In this document: piece by piece, positions 1 through 11,610 of the stretch | Layout of the letters: the number at the start of each line of letters is the position of its first letter | Position numbering within the stretch: position 1 is the first letter of the stretch | Assembly (NCBI RefSeq): GCF_037975245.1 | Contig: NC_092564.1 | Coordinates: 15,007,984 to 15,071,983, forward strand | Source: Apostichopus japonicus | Lineage: Eukaryota; Echinodermata; Holothuroidea; Aspidochirotida; Stichopodidae | Direction of reading: 5' to 3' | DNA length: 64,000 nt | Notes under the pieces: generated by a model | Database searches by the model: none | Told to the model about the DNA's origin: nothing | What the model saw: the letters and a program-made list of their open reading frames with translations, nothing else | Translations under genes and position numbers: made by a program

Positions 1-236
1 GTGTATCTTATCGTGGCAGAAACTTGGCCACGAATGTAACGGCCTATGTCGAAACTTCCGGAAGTGAAGTCGTCTTTAAGTTACCTATTTTGGCACTCAT
101 TGTCTTTCTGATTGTGCTCTTTTATTGGTGATTGCTAAAGCGTGTGGAAGACAGCTACATTGTGAGGCCCGAGGTTACAGAGCAAGAACCAGAGATCTGC
201 GTACAGCAAACAGGACAGAAACACAAAATGGCCGAA

Positions 237-1923
237 GTGAGTGTATGATATTTCATCTTGTAGGATTACTAATAGACTTAACAAACGCTACATCTTCACA
301 AATATTGTTAACATCTTATATTTCTAATTCCAAACTGTTGTTTTCTGTAAGTTTGTAAGTCTGAAGTTAGGCTAAGCCTTTGTTGTGCTAACAACAATCC
401 AGCAAGTATATTTGATCTCAAGTGTATGTATTAATGGACACAATTTTTTTGTAACGCAGCCTGCTGTGAATAAATAGCACATGATTGATATTCATAAAAT
501 TGATGGAGAAAATTATACCAAACACCTTTTCGGTTTCCATGCAATGGACATAACATCTTTGATCCAATTAAAATAGATAAGGTCAGCGCGCGAAAATGAA
601 ATATTTCTGCCTTAACTATAACAAAAGATAACTATATTTCCTTAAATGTATGATATATTGCTATGTATAACCATATTTTGTGTTCGTGATTGCTTACGGC
701 AATACCGAGGCGGAAAGAGTAAGGGGAGGGAGTGAAGTCGGTGCAGCACGAAATGAAGTGTTTACCCCAAAACTATAATCGCTCTGAAAATGTCCATATT
801 CTTTCACAGATGAAGAAAATATACCCGTAACACGTCAGAAAACACAGAGGTAAAAGCCCTCGATATTCAATACTTTACATTACTAAGCAAGTCTCTCAAT
901 GTCTCTACTTCATCAAGGCACCTTTTGAAGGGAGGGAGACATAACGAAGTGGACTTCATTAATTTGGTGATACAATTTCAAAAATTCAAGACCTCCATTG
1001 CCTCATTAAACAGTTTGCACTTTCCTCAAACTGAGAGTTTCAGTCTAGAATATGGATAGGTCTTCCGATTGTAAAGACGTGGACACTCACATTGTATGTT
1101 TAAATATGACAATTGCCTTGTATTGTTTTCATCCCAGGCTAATCATATTCTTGTTTTCTTCATGATTTGCCTTCAAGGTCAGTTCTTCCCAACTTGCCAG
1201 ATGAGATTAATACTTCACAACTTGAAAGAGAAATCGAGACATGTAGGTTTATGAAAATTATTCATTAACGTACAATAAACCTGAAGTGGCCAAAGTCATA
1301 TTGTACACAAAGTTTCATATGGGATATATGAAACAATTTGAAACGACTCATTGAAAAAAGAAAAACGATATAACGCGTTTTGATTTTGAATGTGTAAAGC
1401 TCATTCTAGGAACTAGTGACTAGTCTACAGATAGGGATGTTCAAATAAACATTTTCAACGTTTTCTCGGCGAAGGACGATTGTGGGGGGAAAAACGAAAA
1501 ATAAAAACCAAATATTCAAAGTAGAAAGATATTCGTTTAGTCAGGGTAGTGAGGTGTCATTATGTATATAATATCTTGATTTCACTACTTTTGACATGGA
1601 ATCATAAATGCATAGGTAAATTATTGTCAATGACTGTGGAATTACAGCGATTATGGACTAAAGTTAAAAGGATCGTTCTCGATGTTACCTAAGTTTATTA
1701 AATAAACTGCCATGGTCAACTTAATTGATGTGTCCTACTAAGTGAATAGTGACAATCTGTGTGCATGGTTTTCAATGCTATTGATGGCAATAAATCTTAT
1801 TAGATTATTTTGCAATGTCACTTATTGCATGATGTTCAAATGTTTTATTCTAGTGATATTGAAATGTTGTTACATTTATTCTACAAGAGAAGATGACCAT
1901 GTGCCTGTTTACCTTTCTTTTAG
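237..1923 (+). other. Gene A introns 1-3, with two short juxtamembrane exons
   Basis: The intervals 237-809, 850-1177 and 1243-1923 are introns with GTGAGT/CAG, GTAAAA/AAG and GTAGGT/TAG borders. The 40-nt and 65-nt exons between them encode a hydrophilic juxtamembrane segment containing VLPNLPDEINTSQ. Intron sequence is strongly similar to genes C and D, which shows recent duplication. I see no separate gene here. Confidence 0.7.
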
Positions 1924-3450
1924 ACTACTCTGCAGTGACAACAGACACTCCGGGAAGTAATCGGTTATTTAACGAAGACGATATTTGTCTTATATTAAAG
2001 ATGAAGACCGGGACACTTTACACGAGGTGGATGGGGACAATACCTTTCTCTCTTGGGGTCACCAAATGTGTAGTCCTAACAACCCTCTCTGATGGTAAAC
2101 TGATACATGATCGATTTATCTGATTTCAATAACTAGATGTATAGAACATAAATTTGTACCCTACACAATGATGACCAGGACCCGACTGGTGTGATAATTA
2201 GTTACATTTCAGTTCCAAGACGTATTACACTGCATGGTTGGGGCATTGTTGAGCCCTACTTTACTATTTAACAGCCAGTTTGGTGCTCCTTAACTGCAGC
2301 ATATACAAATGAGACTCCCCCCCTCCCCCAGCCCCATAGCATAGGGCTTAGGAAAGTCTTATTTCAACTCATTTTTTTATGACATGCTTCCGTGAAGAAT
2401 ACTACACGAGAAATAAAATATGCAGATATTAAATATTAAAAAAAAAATATTCTGCCAACAAATATGGAAGTGAGCCACAGGTTTTCACAGTTGCCACCTA
2501 TCATAATTATGTCACAGTGTCTGAAATTGGTCAGTCATGTTATATCGTTTCGAAAAGAATTTACTCACGTTTACCTAAACCAAGGCATATTACCAATACT
2601 TTCACTTTCTTTCTCGTATTCGTAGAAAGAGTTGTCAAACACAGAGACATCCACTGGGATAAATTTGTGCAAACGTCTTTAGACCTACCTGTGACGAATC
2701 ATGTCACGAACATTGAAGGAATTGGGATCGTATATAGTAAGTGCTTATTCTTTCTATTTCAGTATTTGCTTTATTTGCAGCCGCCGTAGGTTTTTTCTGC
2801 ACCTGATCTTTATATTCAGAGATGTGTGAAGAAAAAGACATGTTATGCTTCTTGCATGCCGGGAAGAGATCATCAGGCCTGATGAGGGCTGGTGTCAGGG
2901 CGTGTGGCTACAGCACCGTGACCTGAGGTCAATTATGGTGGCGCTGGAAATATGGGAAAAGGATAGTTTGTTCTCAATTTCGTAAAATAATTAACGAAAA
3001 TGTGGGTGCAATTTGTTTGCTTGTCATGTGAAACATCTACACAATTAACTTCTTATGTAACTATCTCTTCTTTGTAGATCAAATAAATATGATAACTGAG
3101 CATCTTGCGTGTAAAACGTTAGATAATTTCTTGACCTTTGACCCAACCTCACGACAGGGAATTGAGAGGAGCGTCACGTCAGTGCGAGATGTTATGAAAC
3201 ATTTGTCAGGAGTGCTTGAAGGAATGGAAGTTATTAAATCCTACGGGGTGAGTTTCGTCCGTGACTGACAAATTATTGAGTTGAGCCAGTTTGTTTTCGC
3301 TGCAAACTCAGTAATCAATCTTAGCTCCGTATACAAACGGATATGTAGATGCTGAATGTGTCTCTTTATGAGTTTTAGATCTTGCCTTGTGATTAAATTG
3401 TGTCTAACCTTGCGGGAATGCTTGTTACGATTACATTAATTGAACGTAGT

Positions 3451-3521
3451 TGTTGATTTTGGTAGAGCAAAGGGCTCGTTCCTCCGAGGTCCCTGGCTGA
3501 AATCCCGTTCTGCTCGAAATT
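3451..3521 (+). repeat. Degenerate tRNA-like (SINE head) relic in gene A intron 6
   Basis: A tRNA-like stretch has TTGGTAGAGC (A-box-like) and GGCTGAAATCC in the B-box position. Genes C and D carry the same relic at the same intron position, with a better B box (GGTTCAAATCC). It predates the duplication of the kinase-type genes. Stems pair poorly, so it is not called as a functional tRNA. Confidence 0.45.
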
Positions 3522-6419
3522 TTATTTACCCGGTTCGAGTTTCGAAGTCAGTTCTCCGTCGTTCATTTAGTTTTGTAAAATTTAGACCAATGTTAAAGAC
3601 CCATGGTTGGAGTTACGATGAATTGTTTACTACATATCCATGATGTCACCTCCCCAGCTAATACAACACAGTAAGCATAAACTATTAGTTGTTTACAATA
3701 TAGAAACCGGTGTCATGATCTCTATCGTTCTTAACAGCTTAAATGATCTTTAGTTACTAATTTAGTATCAGTCTAAATTTTATCGGTGTAAAACTATCGT
3801 CGACTTTATACTCTTCACATCTCGATCTATGATTTTGTATTTATTCCCCCTTAAGCTCCGTTGAAATGCAGTATTGATTAATATCTCTTCCCGCTGGGCC
3901 ATCGTGTCATTTTATTTATGTTTCCTCGATATTGCTGGAAAATGGACGATTTCTGTCATTATTGGTAGTCATTAAAATGTATAAATGATTCCATTCGGCC
4001 ACAGTTTCTTCATCCTTGTTTCTCAACGAAGAAGATTTTATACACCAAACAGGGACAATGTAAGTTGTATGACTTCTGTCTTGCAGAGGATGCACCAACG
4101 ATTTGCGCCCACAAGAAATCAGAGGTAAACCTGTTGTTTCCCTTCATTGTTCTGCTGGTGCTAAGTGCGTCTCATTATGCAGACGAAATGAGTCGAGTCT
4201 TTATAACATCTTCTCACATAATGTTTGGCTAAGGAAAAACGTTTCAAGTAAAGGAAGTAGCCTGAAAGGAAATATGAAATTATTCATTCATAATCAAGGA
4301 GGATGGGTCAGGCGGGCACCTCAAAAATGCTCGTTTTCATAAATAACTTCTCGTTTGTAATTTAAATAATCCTTCTTTATAATTGTATGATTTCTTTATA
4401 TTATTTAAACTACTCTTTTGCTAAAAATAAAGAGAATAAGAAAGAATTTAAATGTACCCGTTTGTTGACGAACATATACAAATAATGTATAGCATTGCTA
4501 AGAATGAAATGACAATTTATTTTTGGTTTGGAAATCTTTTACATTTCATTGACTTAATATTGTTTATGTTTATGATTCCGGTGTAATGCAATGCCTTGAA
4601 AGAACAGCTGTTCTCATCTCACTGTTTCTTCCTTTAACATTCCTTTCTTTCCTCTTTTTCACAACTGTCCTAACTTCTTGTTTTGTTTGTAGATGAAATC
4701 GGTGACGTTGAACCAGTTCGCTCCAGAAGCTTTCTACGGAAATGAATATTCAGCAGAGAGTGATGTCTGGTCAACAGCTGTTGTTATATGGGAAATTAAT
4801 TCAGCTGGTGAAAAGCAATCAAATAAAACTATCATAAAAATAAAAATACACACACTTTGTACATATTATATCGATCAAATAGTAGGCGAGCAAAAAGAAG
4901 TAAAATCAGCTTCTTCGCGTATACCTTACTTTGCCGTAACACCAAAATGCTACAATGTGAAACTATATACCGATGCTATAGCGAATGTATATATACTGTC
5001 ACGCATATATAGGAGTAGTAAATAATCATTGACGTACTCACGACTAAAAAATGAAGATCCACGAATTTGATACCAGTTCGACTTCAGTTTATCATTTATT
5101 TGGCTTTTGATCTGGCGACGGTAACATTTCCAAACCCACAAGTTAATTCAGAGGTTCAGAAGATTGATAAAAGTGAAATATACTAAAGAGAGCTCGCAGT
5201 GTTAAGTTGGCACGACTCGATTAGCTGTCTTGATACCAGAAAGTATGTTGTAACTAGGATAGTTAGGACCACTGCTATCTGCACAAATCAACGAAGTTAT
5301 AATGTTTAAGTAATTAAGAAAACCGAAGTAAGTGAATGCTTCCTTTGCAAAGGCTTGTTTTATTTTCAAACACCTTTTACAAAGGTAAGATGAGAGTAAT
5401 AATTTAGAAACATTAAAGGTTCAACTACTGCAACGTAAGGATATCAGTATTTGTTTGCTTTTTAGGTTATAAACCTTTCCCAATTAATGAGGAATACAAG
5501 CCAGGGGATGTCATTCCCATGCCAAAGACGCCATGGCCGGAGAAATATCTGCAGTTAAGGTAGCTTTATATGGATTATTAGTTACAAATGTCGATTCTAT
5601 ACTGGCATTTCCAGGAACTCAACCATTACTTCATATGTCTGCAGGTTTTACACTTTTTTGTATCATTTCTAATACTTCTGTTATCACTTACTGGCTGCTA
5701 CCATTTTTGACGACGAATTACACGAACATTAATCAACGAATTTAGGAAATAAACCCACAGCTGATAGAATGTCACTTTCCGCATTGGAGTAGTGAGAGGA
5801 GAAAAGGTTCCCTATACTGCTTAGTATCATTCAAATTAGACACGATTTATCTACATCTGGTCTCCTTCCCCGACCCCCACCTCTTACTGTCTTACATCAT
5901 GGTCCAGGTATACTATATTTCTTTTGTCTCTTTTTTGAGGTCAGGTGAGACATTTGCTGAAGAATTTAGAATGATTTTTTCGACTTTCGAATGACTTTGT
6001 TATTGTTCCACAGAAACACGCTTTTATTTGAATGCTGGAGTGAAAACATGTCCCTTCGACCATCTATACACCATCTGAGGGATTCTTTTAAAACGGTACT
6101 TATTTTAGATTACAACAGTAAACAGTATTTAAGGAAACAACTTGACATCCTTGCTCGTTTTATCCTGTCTGCATGGCAGAAATGTTCGTACTTAAACTAT
6201 CACGGTGATATATCAAGTTGACGTTATCAAACCCAGAAAATATAAAGAAGGAACAATGTCTGCTACAAAGTATTGATATAACAGGTTTTCCGTCTGTTTT
6301 ATTTTTCTCGACAGATTTTTGATAAGTTAATAGACAATAGCCTCTATGAGATACCGGTATCATCTTTGTATACAAGGATGATTTCTCCAACTGACGACTG
6401 CGTGGAAGGGAAAGAATGA

Positions 6420-8530
6420 TAGAAGAAATACGCCTCAAGTTAGCAATTGATATATTCCAAAGCATTGCCTTTCGTTAAGCATTCCGGCACGTCTTGTATG
6501 CAAAGAATTAAATAGACGCACACCGTAACTACGTAAAACAGTTTGATTAACTATTACTTCCATGTGTTACAAACAGGCAAACAGGCCAGGCTCAACAGTC
6601 ACGGTGACTTATGAACGTAATTCAAGATTCATTATTCATACTTATTATTAATTTTCAACTTTCAAAGACGTCCCGAAAAGCTTTGCAAAGTGGGAAAGGA
6701 AATGGGCAGAATCGAAGCAATTGGCGGTACGGCTGGTTCATTGATCCCGGGCCCTAATGTCCAGGGGCCCCCTATATAGGTTTGATCCCAACCTTTTGTG
6801 CCAAAGGATATAACGACCGCACGTCAGTCATGTTTCTGCATGAAAACGTGAATGACAGCCAACTTTGTCTACGTCTTATTCTGTCGTATTTCATTAATAA
6901 CTGATGTTTTTAGTTGACAACTTCCACTGTGGGTGTCAACTGCTTTCACTCAAGACATTTGTACAGTGCAGTTAGTAAAGCACATATGTTCGGCAATCTC
7001 TGTGGACATCTTTTCTAATTTATATAAAATAGCTTTGTACATGCTAAGGGCGCCCATGAGATGAGATTTTGTAGAAAACGCCTGAATATACAATTTTATA
7101 CTTTGATGCAGCTAGTACACCTTACTATAGGTCTCCAGCCAGCATCTCCTGCATCCAATTAGGATCTGGATGGGTTGGTTTTAAATCGGCACTGTTGATA
7201 TGTAAATAAATTAACTTCACAGAATGTATTCTGAGACTTATTAAGCAAATACAATTTCACTGGCACCAAAAACTTGAGTAAAACTTGACTGGGAACAGTA
7301 AAAAAAGAGGGGCTGTTGCTGTGGGGTAGGGGTGTTTAACTTTAGTGAAATGGGGTGAGTAATACAATATGGATGAACTGTACAATTTTTTACAGTGAAG
7401 AAAGTCTATATCAGTAACAATATCATTAAAATGAAGTATTTTGGCCTGAAAATTTCCCAAGATTTGAATACATATACTGTTTCGATGACAATTGTTCACT
7501 GTCTTGATATCTATAACCTACTGTAAGCATTTAATTGGTATTGTTATCTTTTGTAAATGTTAAGTTATAGTAACAAATGGTATTCGTCATAATTGGGGAA
7601 TGATAATATAAAGCAACTCTTAATCATTTGAATGAGAAGAAACCATGATCATAGAAAGATTCCAAACGCGATCTTCAACTTATTGGTTTTAAGTGCAGAA
7701 CACATTCCCTGCATGCGGGGATGTAGTACAGACTGTATAGGCTCTCCTGCAATTAATGCGGGACATGGTTTGATATGGGAGAAATATTACATATGTTTGA
7801 GGTATGTTTCTATTCCATGAGTGAATTGCGTTTGGTATCAAAAGAATAGTTCAGATCAAATCTAAGCATTCTGGTGAAATTTGCATTCATTCCATTGTAC
7901 AGTGTTTTAGATATTCACAGTTGAAGTTGCTACTTTTCGTAACAACGGTGAACTTATAGCAAACAGGTGTGACGTCATTGTTGCACACTGATCAATAGTG
8001 TTTTGTTTTTGTTTAATATTTATGTCGAATTTTATAATCCACAATTAGATGCATATATAATGTGAATGTACTGCCGATTCACACATAGATTACAGTAACT
8101 ACTGTAAATCTTAAAGTTTTGTACCACAGTAAAAACTGGATCGTGCTGACAAATCTGATAAATCGGTAGCATGTGCTATTAAGTTTACAGTATTGGTGGC
8201 CAATGATGAAGCTCGGAAAAGACATTCCGATCAGAATTGATCTTCTTCAAAGTTATACTACATTTGTGATGTATCATTATATTCTAATTATTAAGTTGAA
8301 TGAATATTTGTAACGGCCAACCTTAATAATCACGTAGCCTACTTACAACACACTCAAACTCACCTCTCGAAAGTCACTTTCCCCTCACAGCTCATACTCA
8401 TGAAGAACAAGTGTTTGTGAAGCACTTGTGCTTGTTGTGAGATTATTTCTTTGGGTTAGTGTACTTCCTGTCAGGGGATTATAAAATTATGAGTTATAGT
8501 GAGGAAATACTCTCAAACATAATTTCATTT
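6420..8530. other. Spacer between gene A and gene B, first part: no gene seen
   Basis: This non-coding spacer is homologous to the spacers after genes C (from 45841) and D (from 58044). It lacks two segments that both of those carry (46420-47105 in the C spacer and 58608-59295 in the D spacer, plus a shorter one). It contains one arm (about 7850-8000) of an inverted repeat that is complete at 48120-48616. Short reading frames here are not conserved among the spacers. Confidence 0.6.
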
Positions 8531-8840
8531 ACCATACTGACCGGTGCTGTGGCCGAGTGGATAAACGCGGTGGCATTTGAAGCAATGAGGCTTAGCAATC
8601 GGAAGGTTCGGGGTTCGATTCCCGGCCGGGTCATAGTAAGGTGGGTTTTTCATCCAAGAGCAATCTACTCTTTCCTCATCTGAAATGACTTTCTAAATTG
8701 AAAAGATTCCAAATTTGAGTTCAAATGTTGAATTGGAAGCCAGCCGACGTGTAAGTTGTAATCAATAAGCCCTTGCTGGTTTGTCCCACATTTGTGGTCG
8801 CTTAAGCGTCGTAAAAATAAAAATAACTGCTGAACTGCTG
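8531..8840 (+). repeat. tRNA-derived SINE, copy 1
   Basis: The head resembles a tRNA with an A box TGGCCGAGTGG (8550-8560) and a perfect B box GGTTCGATTCC (8612-8622). An unrelated body follows, then an A-rich end with AAAAATAAAAATAA and a short CTGCTGAACTGCTG repeat. ATTT flanks both sides (8527-8530 and 8841-8844), a possible target duplication. Aligned spacers at 35940 and 48960 lack it, so it is an insertion. The same insertion is at 61034-61343. Confidence 0.8.
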
Positions 8841-8844
8841 ATTT

Positions 8845-9879
8845 GAGAATGAGGCAGTTAATGTTTACTGCTTCTTCAATGATATCACATGTTGTTATTA
8901 CGGTATTTACTCTCCGTATTTGTGCAATCTAGGCTTAACCTGTCACAATGGCATGAAGAAGCCCTTTTGGAACATCTATACCAAATGGTTCGCTGTGTCA
9001 TATTATACCATCATTTGAAACCGGATTAATATATGATAATATAAATATTTGCTCAAACACGTTAAAATTTGTTACGTGTTATTCTATACAATGAGTGCAG
9101 ATATGAACGAAAGAAGCTGATTAAAAGTAAACCAGATAAAAAGTAACCCGGACATTAATTACGGACGTTCCTAATTGTTTCAAACATACTATAACAGCAA
9201 GCTCAAATGGTTTCAATTACCATTGGAAGTAATACACGGAAGTACATGAGTCATATTGCAGTGTACGTTAACGTACTTTACTTTGTAAACTGACACGATG
9301 TTTGTTTACTTTTTTCTTTCTGAACGATGTTATAAAATGTAATTAGAATCAAACGAAACTGAAAGATTTTCGACATTCATGTAGCGATTTGGGTGATCAT
9401 TCTGATATAGCCATAGTAACATCAGTTGCGTTTGTGTACGTGATACTTCCTGTATGCATTGTAATCCAAGAAATGTAAACTATAATCAAAACTGAATTAA
9501 AATCACATAGTATTGATTTTAAATTGCACAGATATTGTCCAAAACGTCGACATGTAACCGAGCTTATCCTACCGTGTATACTTTACTATACAGATCTTTG
9601 CCAACAGGGCTGTAGTCAAGTCCAGAACATCCGAGTCTATAGCCAGTCTGAGTCCAATTAAACATGGCCGGAACCAACCATACACCGAGTCCAAGTACAC
9701 ATGACACTAAGAATTATATTCATTTGATCTTTTCCTCACCTTCCCCCACTCACCCTTCTTTCCCACACCGTAACCATAAATATGGTCCTATAACGTGCTC
9801 GGTAATATTATATAAGTATTAGGGCCAGGGTCAGACATTCACCTCTTCCAGCTATGCTAACCATAGGTATTGCGGTAAA
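8845..9879. other. Spacer upstream of gene B: no gene seen
   Basis: Non-coding DNA nearly identical to 61348-62360 and more loosely related to the DNA upstream of genes C (36000-37200) and D (49000-50250). It includes a pyrimidine-rich patch around 9735-9770. No reading frame of substance. Confidence 0.55.
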
Positions 9880-10430
9880 TAATAATAATAATACATAATT
9901 TTTATATAGCGCCAAACAACCTATGAAATAATTCTCGTAGCGCTTAACAAAATAATAACAATTATAACATATATGCTTTGGTGAAGAGATACGTTTTGAG
10001 TGCTGATTTGAAACTGTTCACAGTATTGCACATTTTTATATGTCTGGAAGTGAGTTCCACAGGCACGGTGCACTGGATGCAAACGTTTTCAAACCGTAAG
10101 TCTGTGTTTTTACTCTAGGGATGAGCAAATCAGTGATGAAATAGAGCGAAGTGAGGATGTGGATGATGATGGTCGGAGCTGAAACAAGTTGGTGAGGTAG
10201 CTTGGTCCTAGATTGTGCATATATTTGAACACCATCAGAAGTAGTTTGTTGTTGATTGCTTCACGTATCGGAAGCCAGTGGAGTTCGATCATGGTAGGGG
10301 TAATGTGATCATACTTCCGAGTTCTAGTAACGAGACGTGCGGCGGTGTTTAGTACGCGTTGTAGCCTGTCAAATTTTACAGCCGGTAATCCATACAGAAT
10401 ACTATTGCAGTAGTCGAGCTTCGACGTAAC
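9880..10430 (-). mobile_element. CR1/L2-type LINE remnant, 3' end only
   Basis: On the minus strand this encodes the C-terminal part of a non-LTR retrotransposon polyprotein, with LDYCNSILYGLPAVK, AARLVTRTRKYDHITP and ELHWLPIREAI, typical of CR1/L2-group elements. The 3' end has an (ATT)n tail (plus-strand TAATAATAATAAT at 9880). The reverse transcriptase core is missing. Compared with the copy at 62361-63610, one deletion removed the RT region and adjacent host DNA, with the join at about 10430/10431. Confidence 0.8.
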
Positions 10431-10711
10431 GTTGTAGTCATCGTGTAAACATCCAATCATTAACCAGTTTTCCTACAAACAGTTGAGATAAAAACGGAAT
10501 TCTGAGAAAAAGCGTTGAAGTTTTTAGATAAAACGTGGTAAAACTTCCTGAAAACCGCAATTTTCTTCTCAAACCCGTCGCTTAAGAGGTGGAGTTGCTT
10601 CTTCGCCGCATTGTGAACCCCTCACCCTCCCCCTCCCCTCATCTTGTGGGTGAATGGGATATCCAATTCATGCAGCGGCGCCTTTAATTTTGTCATTCTG
10701 GCATGCACGTA

Positions 10712-11339
10712 AGGAACGCCATTTTTTAACATTTATTCAGATTACAGATATCTCTAATTCATTTTCGGATATCTGTAATATATTTTCAGATACCTCGAAT
10801 TCATAGCCAGATATCTCGAGTTCATTTCCAGATATCAATAATTTAAAACATCTTGGAGATGTCAGAAATTGAATTCGAGATATCAAGAACTCGATGTTGA
10901 GATATTTAAATTGAATAAGAGATATCGGTAATACAATTAGAGATATCTGAAATTGAATTAGAGATATCAATAGTTCGAATGAGGGATATCCAAAATTGCA
11001 TTAGAGAAATCAAGAATTAGATTTCAAGATATCCAGAATTTGAATTCGTCAAGTCAATTTTGGATAACTCGAATTCAATTCGTGATATCTTATATAATGT
11101 TTCCCAATCTTGATATCTTTCATTTATTTTTTGATATCTTTAAATCAATTTGATATATCTTAAACAAAAATTAAAAATATCGAAAATGCAATTTCTAAGA
11201 TCTCAAGTTGAATTTAAGATATCTGAAAGAATTAAAGATTTCTTCAATTCAATTCCAGATATCTGATAATAATTCCAGATATCTCGAATTAAATTGAAGA
11301 TATCTGTAATCATTGAATAAATGTTAACATGGCGTTCCA
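10712..11339. mobile_element. MITE rich in GATATC motifs in the gene B promoter region
   Basis: The ends form an inverted repeat of about 40 bp (GGAACGCCAT... on the left, ...ATGGCGTTCC on the right). TA lies on each side (10710-10711 and 11340-11341), as expected for a TA-targeting (Tc1/mariner-like) insertion. The inside is a degenerate array of AGATATC / GAATTC-like units on both strands. The matching positions upstream of genes C (about 37650) and D (about 50510) are empty, so this is an insertion 272 bp before the gene B start codon. Confidence 0.75.
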
Positions 11340-11462
11340 TACTCACGGCATTGCTGAAACATGTTTCCATTCAATGACTTTTCACCTTCAAAACTATGAC
11401 GTCATAATCAAGGCACAATAAATCCGTCACCGTGTGTTCAGAGGCTCGAAGAATCATCAGTC

Positions 11463-11610
11463 AATATCGGACACTTGCGGTATCTGTATTATAATATTCA
11501 ATAAAGAGATTATTCGTTTTGTTGTAGAAATTAACTATACGAGTATCTGACATGGTAAGAATCTTTTTGATCCAGGAATCATCTGCTGACATTACACGAG
11601 CTGCTTAGTT
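11463..11610 (+). promoter_or_regulatory. Conserved 5' leader/proximal promoter of gene B
   Basis: The 148 bp before the start codon are closely matched upstream of genes C (37773-37921) and D (50622-50769), including CGGACACTTGCGGTATCTG, a TTCAATAAAGAGA stretch and GATCCAGGAATCATCTGC. Sequence further upstream diverges more and holds the MITE. The leader ends in TTAGTTATGG, a good initiation context with G at -3 and +4. No clear TATA box was recognised. Confidence 0.5.

Larger units (their letters stand above)
1..6419 (+). pseudogene. Gene A: Ig-domain receptor pseudokinase, 5' end outside window, frameshift in membrane segment
   Basis: This is the 3' part of a receptor with Ig domains and a kinase-like domain. 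Exons read from splice borders and the aligned paralogs are 1-236 (end of Ig3 and membrane segment), 810-849, 1178-1242, 1924-2094, 2626-2736, 3078-3247, 4005-4124, 4693-4807, 5466-5559, 6014-6095 and 6315-6419 (stop TGA). All phases match genes C and D. In exon 1 the membrane segment has 2 extra nucleotides relative to gene C, and TGA at 129-131 ends the frame after ...LIVLFYW. The kinase exons remain open. They carry CVVLTTLSD (no beta3 Lys), FLHPCFSTKKIL (no HRD Asp), DFCLAED, FAPEAF and SDVWS. The tail has LYEIP and LYTRM, but a third tyrosine found in C and D is Cys here. Either a young pseudogene or a receptor ending in the membrane. Exon structure is well supported; functional state is open. 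Confidence 0.8.

Noticed and set aside
2643-2660. HRDIHW peptide in exon 5 of genes A, C and D as a kinase catalytic loop
   Set aside because: It lies between the beta3 strand and the hinge, in the helix C region. The true catalytic-loop position, just before the DFC motif, reads HPCFSTKKIL.
4808-5025. Extension of the SDVWS exon frame beyond SAG as protein
   Set aside because: The donor GTGAAA and the matching acceptor before the next exon show this is intron. The other copies do not keep the extension.
8541-8636. Functional tRNA-Ser gene
   Set aside because: The A and B boxes are perfect, but acceptor and anticodon stems do not pair properly, and a SINE body and A-rich tail follow. The same holds at 61044.
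10737-11330. CRISPR-like or regulatory array of GATATC units
   Set aside because: Units are irregular, on both strands, without unique spacers, and bounded by inverted repeats and TA; this is a MITE in an animal genome.
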